DNA from: Hirsutella rhossiliensis
Lineage: Eukaryota > Ascomycota > Sordariomycetes > Hypocreales > Ophiocordycipitaceae
Direction: 5' to 3'
NCBI RefSeq assembly: GCF_020360975.1
Contig: NW_025408667.1
Coordinates: 7,068,001-7,132,000 of the forward strand
Length of the DNA: 64,000 nucleotides
Each line of letters starts with the position of its first letter. Within the stretch, counting starts at the first letter, position 1. Shown piece after piece: positions 40,785 to 54,110 of the stretch. The notes beneath the pieces were generated by a model. The model was given only the letters and a program-made list of their open reading frames with translations. It searched no databases and was not told where the DNA came from. The translations under genes and the position numbers were made by a program.

Positions 40785-42249
40785 CTAGGCAACCTCTTGC
40801 ACCATTTTGCCCAGGCCCAGGCCGCCGCCCTTGGCGTAGACACTGCCCGCGGGCCCCGATAGCACTTCCTGGGGCACCGACACCCGGCTGCCGGCCTTGG
40901 TGTTGACCCAACGGACAAAGATGGGGCTGGGCCTGTGCTCGTCGTCGTCGGGCGTCGAGGCGCGCGCCCCGCCCTTGCGGTTCGTCTTAGGGGCCTGCTT
41001 CTTGAGCAGCTTGTTGATGGTTTCCATCTGGACGCAGGGCCGACCCGGCATTAGTCACAAGATTCATACGATGCACGCTAGCGACTTGCAAGGAAGGGCT
41101 GGTGGTTCTGGCCTCAGGGCACCTTCGAGAGGCCCCTTATAGAATAGAGAGACGACTTGCCTTGACTTCTTCGGTCCGCTTCTCGCTGAGGTTGCGTCGC
41201 CGGCGAGCCATTTCCTGCCGACGCATCGACAGCTCTTCGGCCGTAAAGTGCTTCTTAACCTGGACCTCTGTAACCAACCAGTCAAGTCAGCACAGGGACT
41301 CTGCAGTCGGACACTGAGCGGACTTACCATCCGATAGCTTCATGTACTCTTGAGGTTCCTCCTCGAAGCGGGCCCGCTGGCGCTTGGTCATCTTGGTTAG
41401 GTCGGGTGAGCCAGCCCTGCTGCCGTCGTCGCTGCCGGGGTCAGCCGCGTCCGCGTCTCCGTCCGCGTCCTCCTCTGCGGCCACTTCAATCTCCTCGCCC
41501 TCGGCATCTTCGTCGGCCTCCTCGTCGGCCATTGTCTCGTCTCCGAGGCCTAGCGTTTGGTCGCCCAGGTCGCTTTCACCAGGATCGCTGAGGTCGTCGT
41601 CGTCATCGTCGTCATCGTCGTCATCATCCTCCTCGGCAGCAATCTTAGAGGCAGCGGCCCTAGCAGCCGACCTCGATGTGGAGGGCTGGGAAACCCGGAT
41701 GGTAGGTGCGGTGGGAGCCACGGAGGCATCCATGTCAATGTCACCTTCTGCGTCCTCGTCACCTTCGGCGTCGACATCGCCCTCTGCATCGACATCCATG
41801 TCCTCGCCTTCGGCGTCTTCATCACCAAGGTCGTCGTCGTCCTCCATGTCATCGTCATCGCCGTCGTCAATCTCGGCCTCGTCTTCTTCCTCCTCATCGT
41901 CGTCGGGGCTTGAATCTATCACGTAGTTTTTCCTACCTCCGCGGTTCCGGGTGCCCGTGACAATCTCACCACCGCCGAAGCGGTCGCTGCGACGGGCGGC
42001 GGCGGTGGCTCGCGCAGCCTGGCGCGACTTTGACGACGACGACGACAACGTCTTGACGTTGACGCTGATGTGCGAGTCGCTGGGCGAAGAAGGCGGGTCA
42101 CGCAGAGCCGAGGGGCCGGGGGCGCGGCCCGATCTTCGCGAAGCCATAATGGTACGGTCGGTCTTGTCGCTGGCGTCAGCCCATTTGGCATGAACAGAGA
42201 TGGACTCGCTCGCCCTTGTGGCGGCGGAACGGCGCGGTCGCGAAGCCAT
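40785..42249 (-). CDS. IES2: INO80 complex subunit Ies2 (3 exons, one GC-AG intron)
   Basis: Exons 42249-41328, 41267-41161 and 41027-40785 give 423 residues. The start MASRPRRSAATR is chosen over an upstream in-frame Met because the added stretch looks like leader. A long acidic middle (runs of Asp and Glu, residues about 120-290) precedes the PAPA-1-like domain: MTKRQRARFEEEPQEYMKLS, then after the splice DEVQVKKHFTAEELSMRRQE and RRRRNLSEKRTEEVK. The C-terminus contains PIFVRWVNTKAGSRVSVP. Ies2 is part of the INO80 nucleosome remodeller and activates its ATPase. The second intron (41160-41028) begins AAG|GCAAGT and ends CCAG, a GC-AG intron, and reading through it would lose the conserved C-terminus. 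Confidence 0.88.
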
Positions 42250-43671
42250 GGAAGAGACGGGAAGAGACGGAAAGAGACGGAACCCGCACTGGCAGGATCT
42301 CGTGGGGAGACAGGGGATTTGATGAGGCAATGAGGTGCAGCAGGGGTGGTATTTGCTGGGACGAGGTTGAGTTAAGCTCGGGGGCGCCTTTGGAGCACAG
42401 CTTCTCGAGGCGAGTTAATTGGTCGAGTGTTCCTGTGGATGTGGCACAACGGCAACGCACGTCTCTCGGCGTGCCCTCGCCCCCCTGCCTGCCCAGCCCG
42501 GCTTGCTGGACGAGCTCTTGAGCGTGTTCGGGTCCAGAGCGCCCATGCAGCGCTGACGGGAGCGCGGCGATGGCAGGCTGTACTCTGCAACGTGGCCCGG
42601 GCTACTACCTCGTCGTTTGCGATTGGAGAAGGGGAGGAGGAGCAGCCTGCCGGTCATGGCGCATACGTACATGGAGCACAGGAGGTAGGTAGGTAGGTAG
42701 GTATCGGGGGAAGACGGGAAATAAAATGGGACAAAACGAACGGCCCCAGGAGGGGGATTCACGTACCAGTTGGGCGTATCGCGAGTCACGCAACAGCGGG
42801 CAAAGGCCAATCCTGTCGAATGAGGCTCGCGGCTGAGTCGGACGCTCGGTGCCAAGAGCTTGCTCCAATTCGAGACGTGTTTCTGCATCAAACGACGACG
42901 ACTTCGCTGCCGGTTTGCCCAGACAGAGCGCCCGTTTTCTTCAATCGCGCAATCGGACCGCCTCAGCCGCCTTATCAACCTCGGAACAGCCTGTCGACGG
43001 CAGATGCGGGATAGGACCGAGAGGGCGGGGCTCAAAGACGGCGACCGGCGATCCTGGCAGAGACAGACGAGAGATGCTGGCGACGTGTATCTTGGATGAG
43101 ATGTGGCCACGGCATTGGTGATTGCCCCTTGCACTGCACGAGCGCCTCACGGAGCTTCACTTTGGCTCGTGTGCAACCTCTCCAATCAGAACGACCATGT
43201 CCCACTTTTCCACCACTCCGTACCGACTCCTTCGTACCGACTCCTTCGTACCGGGTACTTGGCACCATGTATTCGTCCGCCTGGTGATCGCAGCGTCTCT
43301 GGCACACGCCCAAGCCGGGACCTCGGACTTATGATACAAGGCTGAAAATGCAGCTGTTTTGGACTTGTCATATGTTAATGTCTGGACCATGTACTGTACA
43401 TACGAGAGAAAAGACAAGTCACAGTGCCGTCATGCACCTCGATGCATCCACGGCCATCGGATCCGACGCTCGTCTCCGCATCCGCAGGTATGTACTCTGT
43501 ACAGTAAGTTACTTCAGTCGTGGCAATTCACTCTGCCGAGGCCCGTCGCTGCCCTCCCGAACCTTAGCCGCCATCCCTCCAAACCTCCCACCACCCGCCT
43601 CTCGCGACCCTTTTCCACCGCGCCGGCCCAGAAGTCGGCCTCTATCATGTGAAACACTCCTCATCGTGGCC
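42250..43671. other. Divergent promoter region, IES2 / PEX14/17
   Basis: 1.42 kb between two genes read away from each other. It contains an AGGT microsatellite at 42683-42702 and a 14-bp repeat TACCGACTCCTTCG around 43220-43250. No gene is supported. Confidence 0.5.
42683..42702. repeat. AGGT tetranucleotide microsatellite
   Basis: Five uninterrupted AGGT units. Similar shorter tracts occur near 13683, 37054 and 49437, all in spacers. Confidence 0.85.
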
Positions 43672-44776
43672 ATGGGCGACTCGCAAGACAACCCGGCACC
43701 GGCCGGCATCCCCCCGTGGCAGCAGCGCAGCGAACAAGGCGACCAGGCCGCCGAGTTCCACGACCAGCTCGACGTTGCGCGCCGCTTCCTCGACGACGAC
43801 GACGTTCGAACAGCCTCCCGCGACAAAAAGGCAGACTTTCTAAGATCAAAGGGCGTCCAGGACGGCGACATTGAGAAGCTCCTCGATAAGCCCCATGTCA
43901 AGCCCGAGCCAAGCGGCGAGGTCCGTCTCTCATCTCTCTACACTGCATCACTGCTGATGACCGCCTTTGCAGAAGCCCGTCGACAACGATGACGCTGCCG
44001 CCTCGCAGACAATCTCGCAACGCGAACCAGATACCACACAGCAGTCTCCCGCATTGTTAAGCGGTGGAAGCGATCACCCTCCCGTAGTCACGTACCCCGA
44101 ATTCCTGGCCAAACCTCCCCGACCACCCCCCTTGGTCACCACAAATGGTCTCCTCACCACCCTCTACGCCTTCGCTGGCCTCTCCACCCTCCTCTACGGG
44201 GCGAGCAAATATCTAGTCGCCCCCATGGTCGAGAGCCTGACAGACGCCCGATCCGAGCTGCACGATACTGCGTCCCACAAGCTCCACGCCCTCGTCTCCA
44301 AACTCGAAAAGACCGTCTCCGAGATCCCCTCCACACCTCACCCGCCCCTGGCTGCAGACGACGCCAGCGAAGACGCCGAAGATCCCACCGAAATGTTCCA
44401 CCGCGACGTCGGCACCCAGACGTCACTGCCCGAAAGCCCCGCCGCCGCGGCGCTGCTTCGCCCCGTCGCAAAGTCCGAGTCGGAACGCCAGGCCGACCGG
44501 CTTTCCGAGGCGGCAAAGTCGCTCTCCGGCCTCAAGGACCAGTTTCGTGCTCAGAGCGAGGATCTCGAGGACGTCCGGACCCTGCTGGACGTGTTCCGCG
44601 ATAACCTCGACGGCATGACGTACAGCAGCCAGACCCAGTTTGTGGGCGGATACGACATGTACGGTACGGCTAAGAGGGCCGAGCCCCAGGACGAGATCCG
44701 CAGGGTCAGAGACAACATTAGGCTGGTCAAGGGCACGTTACTGAGCACGCGAAGCTTCCCTGCTTCCACCAGGTGA
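43672..44776 (+). CDS. PEX14/17: Peroxisomal docking protein Pex14/17-like (2 exons)
   Basis: Exons 43672-43920 and 43973-44776 join in phase 0 (EPSGE|KPVDNDD), giving 350 residues. The N-terminal block ARRFLDDDDVRTASRDKKAD followed by FLRSKGVQDGDIEKLL matches the Pex14 N-terminal fold that binds Pex5. A membrane segment LLTTLYAFAGLSTLLYGASK follows PPPLVTTNG, then helical coiled-coil sequence (LVSKLEKTVSEI and LSGLKDQFRAQSEDL). Filamentous fungi carry Pex14 and a second related protein, Pex14/17 (Pex33), both in the peroxisome import docking complex. The short N-terminus, the single membrane span and the C-terminal helical part favour Pex14/17, but canonical Pex14 cannot be excluded. Confidence 0.75.
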
Positions 44777-44957
44777 CCGCCGTCGCACGGCGGGTGCTGG
44801 GCTGGACCTGGGGCTGGGCTTGGATACTGTGACGGATCCGCACAGTCTCAAGTGAACGCGCGGGTTTTTAGTACATAAATTCATAAGGACAGGTCAAGTC
44901 TTTACAAATCATCTGTAGACCATCCAGCTAGTCCCAACGTCCGACCTTGCTTGCCAC

Positions 44958-47900
44958 CTACCCTTGATCCGGGACGTCCTTAGGGTCAGGGATCTTATGA
45001 CGAGTAAAAGTCGCCTTCCAGGGTGAGACATCAAGATGGTGGAGGCCTTGTCCCTTTTGCACTTGTTCGTTGTACCACCTCATGGTTGGCTCAAAGGTAA
45101 ACTCCGCCATCGAGTCTGACTTGCTCAGCTTCCGCATTCTCTCCGCCCAATTGTACAGCCTGTTCCGGCACTCGGAGCGCCGGGTTTCGCCATCCACGCG
45201 CGGCGGATGAAATATCATCGACTTCGGGCCTGCCACCTCGCTCCCTGGCGAGTCCACATCCATCGGACTTGGAGCCGTCGAATCTGCCGGTTTGCCCAGA
45301 GCCTGCCCTGGATGCACCACCTTCCAATTTCTCTCAGGTATCTTATTTTCTGGCGCGGGCACCAGATCCTTGATGTTGCGAGGAAGATTTGCCAGCCAGT
45401 TGAGGACAATGTCGAGTGGCTCCGAGAAGCGGTCTCCATCACAATCGGCCGTGGAGCCGCCGAGCCAAACCCGCTGGAGGGGGAGCTCAAATGTTGTTTG
45501 GCTCTCCTCCTGTATAAGCTTGATGAGCTCGCGTTGTGCGCAAATGAGGTCCTTCAGATGCACCGCCGAGTCTCCGGGATACTGAGCCCAGGCTTTGCAA
45601 TCCCATATGAATAGCTCCGTGGCGCTCCACGGCCTCCAGTGCGGGTTCGTCGGACGCAAGATGGCGACCCATGGGCGACGAGTGGGCTTGACGCCCTGGG
45701 GATACATGGCGCGATCCCATGCGCCTTCGATCGTGTAGAAAAACCCGGCGTAGGAGTTGACGATGCCTCGCGATCCCCATCTGCTCTCCTCAACATTCAT
45801 GTTCTCGGCGAAAACGGCAAGCCATCTCCTAAATGACTTGGACGCCGAAGTGTAATCTTTGAAGTGAAAGGCCATGTCCGGGTCCCAGTAAGAGACGGCG
45901 GATTTGAACAAGGCCAGCGGGCGGAACCCCTCGCTGCGAATCGCTTCCTCAACCTGATTTATGTAGTGGGCCAAAGTGACCCCGCTGTCGTTGTATACAA
46001 CCTGCCACGCTGAGCCTTGATTCTGATGGATTGCGAGATCAGTTTGTTTTCCAGGTGCTGCTTGAGACGCCGTCGTGGCGGCTTCGTGGTAGTTTGGCAA
46101 TGGGACACACACGGCCAGGCGAGACGGGTGTTGATTGCTGGAGCCGATGACAGAGAACTTTCGAAACTGGTCCATGTTGATGATGGCCCACCAGCCGAAC
46201 CAGTTGACCAAGCTTTGCTCGTCGCTGCCATTTATAGTGTTGGGTGCAAACACAACAAGGCCATCATCCTCGTCGGTTGAATCTGCGACAAGACTTCTCA
46301 AGAGGCTCCACGTCTTGAACCCCATTTCAGCCGACCTCGGGCTCGATCCATGACGATGCATCTCCTCGTCGGTGCCTCTTCTCTCGTCGTTTTTGCGCCA
46401 CGTTTCAAGGGCTAAGTGAAGTGTCCATTCTTCAATGTCAGAGAACACGACTAGCTTGCCTCGGCGATATGTTTGGCTGCTCCGTGAGTAGTTTTGCCAA
46501 AACCACTTGACGAATACGTAGGCCTGTTCTGGTTGCGACAGAAGGAAGCTCGGCGTCACCAGAAAAGCCGTTCCCGGGCGGAAAATAGGGGATAACTGTT
46601 TGCTGGCGCCGCTGCTCAGGCACAAGGAATCCCGGGATGGAGGCACGTGCGGCAGGGGATCTGCTCCCTTGAAGAGAAAAAACTTGAAGGTCCCGCTTGG
46701 AGCGCGAAGCAGGTTCGCAAAGTTTGGGAATAGGCGGACGGCCCAGATGGCATCTTCGTGCAGTATCAGGGTACCATGATCATACTTAAGGAAGCTTGAC
46801 CAGCTGCCTGGATGCAAGCTGCTTTTGATGTTGCAGTCGGCGTCAAAGTAGCGCAACCACTGGGAAATAAGGTTTGTTTCCTGCCGAGCGGACGGAGGGA
46901 ATGCAAGAAAGAAATTGTGTCTGTTTTCGCGTCGAGCGGACGGGGGCAGCAGCTGGTCATACTCGAGCTCGAAGAACATGTCGAAAACTGGCACATCTCG
47001 CATTGGGCCTGCCTCAGACCCAACTCGCGAGTTTGCGCAAGTCAAGGGAGCAAGCATGGACGGTTCAAGAAAGACGCTAGGCCTGATGACGGAGTAGTTG
47101 AGCAGGCAGCCGGGCGAGACGCCAGTGTCTTTCTTGGGTTCACAAGGCTCGCCTTCGCCTTCTGCCGGGAAGACGAAGACACAATATTCACCGTTGTGGC
47201 AGAGCAGGCCCAAGAGCCCAGACCTGAGTCGACGAGCAATTTTTTCAAATCTCTCTTCACCTGTCGCGTTGGAGATGAAGCCTCGACACAGATGCCTCTC
47301 TTGCAATTCAGTCTGTGTGCCGAAGTCCCGTGCTGTGCACGTATGGGTGAAGATCATTCGAGTCTGGTTGCTGAAATGCTGAAGCCACGGGAGACTCTGG
47401 TGGCCGGGCAACCCAGAGAATGTCAAAATCGTCAGATCTGCTTCTCCAGCGCCAATCTGGCATGGTATGGAAATTGACTGTGTCTCTGGGCCTTTTGGGC
47501 AACCGCTGGACTGCACTGTCTCTGCCGCCGCAAGAGACGAGTGACACGCTGTGTTTATGCCATCGTCAGTCTTGCCTCGAAGCAGAGGGTCTTGGCCGAA
47601 GAGCAGATCTTCCTCACGAGCATCCGAGACCTCCACGACGGTGACCGTGTCGTCCCAACGAACCGACCGCTTCCGTTTCTTCTTGTTCTCTACCGTTTGG
47701 TTTTCTGACGGATCGAGAGATTCAGTACCCGGCTGAGTCGGCACCGCATCAGCAGGCTTCGGGTTCTGGGGAAGATCAGTAGTCATCTCCAGGTCTGATG
47801 ATTCACGATCATCCCAAAGGTCATCATCGTCATCGGCGTTGGCCACGGTGTCAAGCCCAAGGCCTGCGGTAGAATTCGAACGCACAAGGCTGGACGTACT

Positions 47901-48938
47901 GTTGCCTAAGGCAACGAGCCGATTCGGCGGAAGAGCGGGTGCAACAAGGCCCTCCCTGTCCCGAAGCCGCTTCTGCACAATGTTCTGGTGACGAAGCTTG
48001 AGCATCTTGGGCTCCTTGTTTATGTCTGACACGGCATCCAAGATGGTGCGTCTGTTTTTTCTGGGTTTTCCGCCGGCAAACACGTTGGCACCGGCATATG
48101 GGTCTCCAGAAGCTGGAGCTGGTTGTCTCGACTTGGCACCTGTTGTAGTCCGCACCAAGGTATGGGTTTTTTGTTGCTGCGTAGCAGTCGTGAGCGAGGG
48201 CGGGCTGAAAGGCTTCTCACGCGCGACACTTGGCCTGCGTGGCTGATTTATTGGCAGCGTCTGAGCCGCTGGTATTTGTTTGCCTGAGGAACCAGGCGGA
48301 CGCGGAGCCGGCAGTCTTGAGCCTGTTGCACGAGACTGACTCTGCACAGCCGTGACATAATCTGCGCAAGCAGCAACGTTCGTCTCTGCCCCGTGAGAGC
48401 TGTCAGTGTGTGTTGATTCCTGCGGCTCATTCGCGCTTGCGTCATCGGCTGAGCTCGCACCTGGGGGAACGGTCATCTCATTATCAGGTTCCTCAAAGTC
48501 TTCGAGCGACTCCTCTATAACCTCCAGATAGTCCGCCCCAAAGTTTCGGAAGGCTGTCGGCTGTCGACCCTGTGAAATTCTTTTGGCATTGCGCGCCTCG
48601 TGTCGCGTACGCTTCAATGTGACCTCGTCATGAATGGCCTTCTTCCAATCGGCTATTTTGAAATCGGGCGCTGTTCTTCTGCCGCTTTCCTTTTTGAACT
48701 CTCCCCACTTGGAGAAAGTTCCGGGGTCGAAGTGTTCACGGGGCTCCCATGTTGCCTTTGACAGCGGATAGTCCTCCCATTCGACCAGATACATGGTCGC
48801 TCCACCGACCTGCCTCTCTGCAAGAATCCCGACAAAGTTGAAGATGTCGTCGGCTTCCTCGTTTTCCTCACTGGTGGACGTGACGGAGAAGCCGTCATCT
48901 TGGCCGTCCTTTTTGGACGCTTTTGCCGGTTCATTCAT
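44958..48938 (-). CDS. Large chromodomain protein, possibly Chp1-like
   Basis: Intronless gene for about 1326 residues; an in-frame Met three codons upstream (48947) is an alternative start. The chromodomain lies near residues 32-80, with FNFVGILAERQVGG, YLVEWEDYPLSKATWEP and EHFDPGTF. The aromatic cage positions (Phe, Trp, Tyr) needed to bind methyl-lysine are present. Next comes a long charged disordered region with a basic segment (ENKKKRKRSVRW). The C-terminal ~750 residues look folded, including LGLLCHNGEYCVFVFP and YDQLLPPSARRENRHNFFLA. Fission yeast Chp1 has the same order (chromodomain, then large C-terminal folded modules) and acts in the RITS complex at heterochromatin; orthology is a suggestion only. 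The gene is convergent with PEX14/17, 181 bp apart. Confidence 0.75.
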   Translation of the reverse strand: MNEPAKASKKDGQDDGFSVTSTSEENEEADDIFNFVGILAERQVGGATMYLVEWEDYPLSKATWEPREHFDPGTFSKWGEFKKESGRRTAPDFKIADWKKAIHDEVTLKRTRHEARNAKRISQGRQPTAFRNFGADYLEVIEESLEDFEEPDNEMTVPPGASSADDASANEPQESTHTDSSHGAETNVAACADYVTAVQSQSRATGSRLPAPRPPGSSGKQIPAAQTLPINQPRRPSVAREKPFSPPSLTTATQQQKTHTLVRTTTGAKSRQPAPASGDPYAGANVFAGGKPRKNRRTILDAVSDINKEPKMLKLRHQNIVQKRLRDREGLVAPALPPNRLVALGNSTSSLVRSNSTAGLGLDTVANADDDDDLWDDRESSDLEMTTDLPQNPKPADAVPTQPGTESLDPSENQTVENKKKRKRSVRWDDTVTVVEVSDAREEDLLFGQDPLLRGKTDDGINTACHSSLAAAETVQSSGCPKGPETQSISIPCQIGAGEADLTILTFSGLPGHQSLPWLQHFSNQTRMIFTHTCTARDFGTQTELQERHLCRGFISNATGEERFEKIARRLRSGLLGLLCHNGEYCVFVFPAEGEGEPCEPKKDTGVSPGCLLNYSVIRPSVFLEPSMLAPLTCANSRVGSEAGPMRDVPVFDMFFELEYDQLLPPSARRENRHNFFLAFPPSARQETNLISQWLRYFDADCNIKSSLHPGSWSSFLKYDHGTLILHEDAIWAVRLFPNFANLLRAPSGTFKFFLFKGADPLPHVPPSRDSLCLSSGASKQLSPIFRPGTAFLVTPSFLLSQPEQAYVFVKWFWQNYSRSSQTYRRGKLVVFSDIEEWTLHLALETWRKNDERRGTDEEMHRHGSSPRSAEMGFKTWSLLRSLVADSTDEDDGLVVFAPNTINGSDEQSLVNWFGWWAIINMDQFRKFSVIGSSNQHPSRLAVCVPLPNYHEAATTASQAAPGKQTDLAIHQNQGSAWQVVYNDSGVTLAHYINQVEEAIRSEGFRPLALFKSAVSYWDPDMAFHFKDYTSASKSFRRWLAVFAENMNVEESRWGSRGIVNSYAGFFYTIEGAWDRAMYPQGVKPTRRPWVAILRPTNPHWRPWSATELFIWDCKAWAQYPGDSAVHLKDLICAQRELIKLIQEESQTTFELPLQRVWLGGSTADCDGDRFSEPLDIVLNWLANLPRNIKDLVPAPENKIPERNWKVVHPGQALGKPADSTAPSPMDVDSPGSEVAGPKSMIFHPPRVDGETRRSECRNRLYNWAERMRKLSKSDSMAEFTFEPTMRWYNEQVQKGQGLHHLDVSPWKATFTRHKIPDPKDVPDQG

Positions 48939-51178
<2,240 letters not shown>

Positions 51179-51958
51179 GCCGGCTTGACTACGAAGCGGT
51201 TCTTGCGTGGTTGCATGGGCTTGGGATAGATACCAGACGTCTCGCATGTACTCCGAATTGTACGTCACAAAAGGAGAGAATCGGCGCAGCGTCCAGAAGA
51301 CGAGTGATTGTGATACGTCTTTGTTGATATTAGAAGGCGCGGGCACTTTCGACTTTCCTTTGTCCTTTGTCATGACCGGAGGGGTGGATGGAGCTGGTGC
51401 GCTACGAAACGATCCTGCTACGTAGCTGAATGAATCTTTTAATGATCGCGTGTCGTCGGTAAATGCCAGGAGGCCGCCGCCTCGAGGAAGCTTGGCTGCG
51501 CATCGTCTTGGGCGCGGTCGCTGTCGCGGGACATTCGCGCATCAGGTATCTCGTCATGCGCCTCGGGACACCGGAACATTGACTTATCCTCATGCGCTCA
51601 GAGTTTCACCCTCCTGGTCGTGGTGGGCGGCGCTCAGGGCATCCAAGCACCAAGGGAGGCGGCAGTACGAAGTACCGAAGTGTTTCAGTCCTGTAAAAGG
51701 TACTGTACAGTACGTCGTGCTGGAGCAGTGGAGCCTAATGAACCCAAGGAAACCTGCCTTAGTCAGCAACACGCATGAGACCTCCCAGCCAGCAGGACCC
51801 CTCCGGCTAGCGCAATGCAAAAAGCGCTTATCGATATGGCCCAGGGCAACCTCTGGCCCAAATTTTTTGAGCCTCCCGCTTTTTGCAAGCCACCTACAAA
51901 CCGCCCATCATCAAGACGAGATATCGAGGCTCGAGTACTCATCAATCGCGAGGCAAAC
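51179..51958. other. YPT31 3' flank and BRX1 promoter
   Basis: 780 bp between two rightward genes. The frame at 51450-52001 has no recognisable domain and overlaps the BRX1 start, so it is not called. Confidence 0.5.
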
Positions 51959-53026
51959 ATGGCTGCCGTATACAAGTCTCTGTCCAAAAAGAGCTCCCTA
52001 AAGTCCGAAGCTCCAAGCAATGGCGTCAAGAAGAACAAGCAGCGAGTCTTGATCCTCTCCTCGCGAGGCGTCACTTACAGGTAAGTTTACGGACATGGAC
52101 AAAGCAGTCTCCGCGACCGGCGTCTAACTGCAGTGCTGCTCCTAGGCATCGGCACCTCTTGAACGACATCGCATCCATGCTCCCGCATAGTCGCAAAGAC
52201 GCCAAGTTCGATTCCAAGTCGAGGCTCAACGAACTCAACGAGCTAGCCGAGCTGTACAACTGCAATAACGTCTTGTTCTTCGAAGCGAGAAAGGGGAAGG
52301 ACTTGTACGTATGGCTCAGCAAGATTCCGAATGGGCCAACGGTCAAGATGCATCTTCAGAACCGTAAGTGGCATCCAACTTGGTAGCCTTACACCGGGCT
52401 CACTCACCGACGTGCACTCTCTAGTACACACAATGGAGGAGTTGCATTTCACCGGAAACTGCCTGAAGGGCTCCCGACCAATACTCTCGTTCGACGCCGC
52501 TTTCGACAAGCAACCACACCTGCGCGTCATCAAGGAGCTGTTCTTACACACCTTCGGTGTCCCGCAAGGAGCACGTAAGTCTAAGCCCTTTGTCGACCAC
52601 GTCATGGGCTTCAGCTTCGCCGATGGAAAGATCTGGGTGCGCAATTATCAGATCAGTGAACAAGAAGGGTCCAGTATCAAGCTTGGCCAAGACGACGCTG
52701 AGGCGCAAACCAAGAGCAACTCCAAATCGAGGTCGGCCGTCGGCGATACAGAAATCAACCTTGTCGAGATTGGCCCGCGCTTCGTGCTCACGCCGATTGT
52801 GATCCAGGAGGGATCGTTTGGCGGTCCCATCATTTATGAGAACCGCGAGTTCATATCGCCAAACCAGCTCAGGGCGGACCTGCGCAAGTCCAAGGCCTCG
52901 CGGCATAATGCACGGGCAGAGCAAACGGTGATGAGATTATCCAAGAAGGGAGACTTGGGATTGAGATCAAACGGGCGCAATCGGGTGGCAAACGACGAGC
53001 TGGACAACCAGTCGATCTTTGCTTAG
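51959..53026 (+). CDS. BRX1: Ribosome biogenesis protein Brx1 (3 exons)
   Basis: Exons 51959-52080, 52146-52363 and 52425-53026 give 313 residues starting MAAVYKSLSKKSS. Junctions restore GVTYRHRHLLNDIASMLPHS and MHLQNLHTMEELHF. The Brix domain spans about residues 30-240, with RVLILSSRGVTYRHRH, NNVLFFEARKGKDLYVWLSK, LFLHTFGVPQGARKSKPFVD and GPRFVLTPI. Brx1 works in the nucleolus with Ebp2 in early 60S subunit assembly. The frame is open upstream of the chosen ATG, but family members begin at this Met. The basic C-terminus is usual. Confidence 0.94.
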
Positions 53027-54110
53027 GGTTTCATGGATATCGGGGTCGGCAACTGGAGTCATGGCAGAGGAGAGGTCGTGGTGTATGAGACGTCGGGCTG
53101 AGTCGACAGGGCCGCAGAGGCTGTTGCAATTTAATTCTGATTCGTCTCTGGAAATTTGGACTTCAAGTTCCTATCGTTCGATGTATCGAATCTCCGGTGC
53201 TGCTCCAACCGGGCTTCCCTCAAGTTGAGTGTTGGCGGTAATGCTGGAGCCCTCAGTCTGTTTCCGCAGTAGGCCCGCTGCACTTCTCTGCGGCTGATTT
53301 TAGCAGTCCTTGCCCGCCATTAGGTGATTAGGTCAGCAGCCAGCAAAAGATAAGTTAATCCGTCCGGGGCTCCCCGGACGCACTAAGCGGCAAATATCCG
53401 GATGTCGTCAAGGCCCCTTTCTAAGCGGCGCGCGTTCAGGACTTGACACGATTTCGTCACCTCGCCCACTCAAGCATGACGGCTGGAAGAGCGAAGCCCT
53501 CACTTCCCATCATGGAATGCACCATGTCATTGGGTACGATGTCATCGAACATCATCTACCATATTTTAAGCCCCAAGGCCGGGGTGGCAGGAAAATAAGC
53601 CTCCGGGCTCGACGCTTCCAGTGATTACCATCATTGAGAGGCAAGGACGGAGCTCCGTGCTCCAACATCACACCGAACTTCTCCGGGCCAGACTGGAAGC
53701 CGAACATCCTTTCGACCTCCCTCCGCCAAATTTGCCGTCGCTTCATTCAGCGGGGAACTTGACGCAGAGCATATCATCCCAGTACGCATCCACGATTGTA
53801 CCGGTGATTTGGCCGGTATACAGAACATGCTCGGCACAAAATGTGTGTCGTCACAAAGACCTCTCTGCCATGACCTGCTAAACTAACTCGCGGAAGATTG
53901 ATTTACTACCATATCTTGTGTGTTCCGTGAGCGACATCGCGCCCGGGCTTGCATTGGATCTGAGCGAGCGGCTGCCTTTCAACCCCCTACCTATCCTTAC
54001 AACTTCCTTGATCAGCATCAGACATCCGCGTTGCACTACTCGGTCGCAAAATATTACATTGACCATTTGACCCCATTTCCGGCCCCCCACCCCCAGTCTT
54101 GTGATTCAGC
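53027..54110. other. BRX1 3' flank and F-box gene promoter
   Basis: 1.08 kb between rightward genes; short frames only, with no recognisable domain, repeat or regulatory site. Confidence 0.45.

Noticed and set aside
41590..41632. CGTCAT/CGT trinucleotide microsatellite
   Set aside because: It only reflects an Asp-rich stretch in Ies2, not a separate element.
52645..52653. ATCTGATAA (minus strand) iron-type GATA motif
   Set aside because: It lies inside the BRX1 coding sequence, alone, and at the frequency expected by chance.
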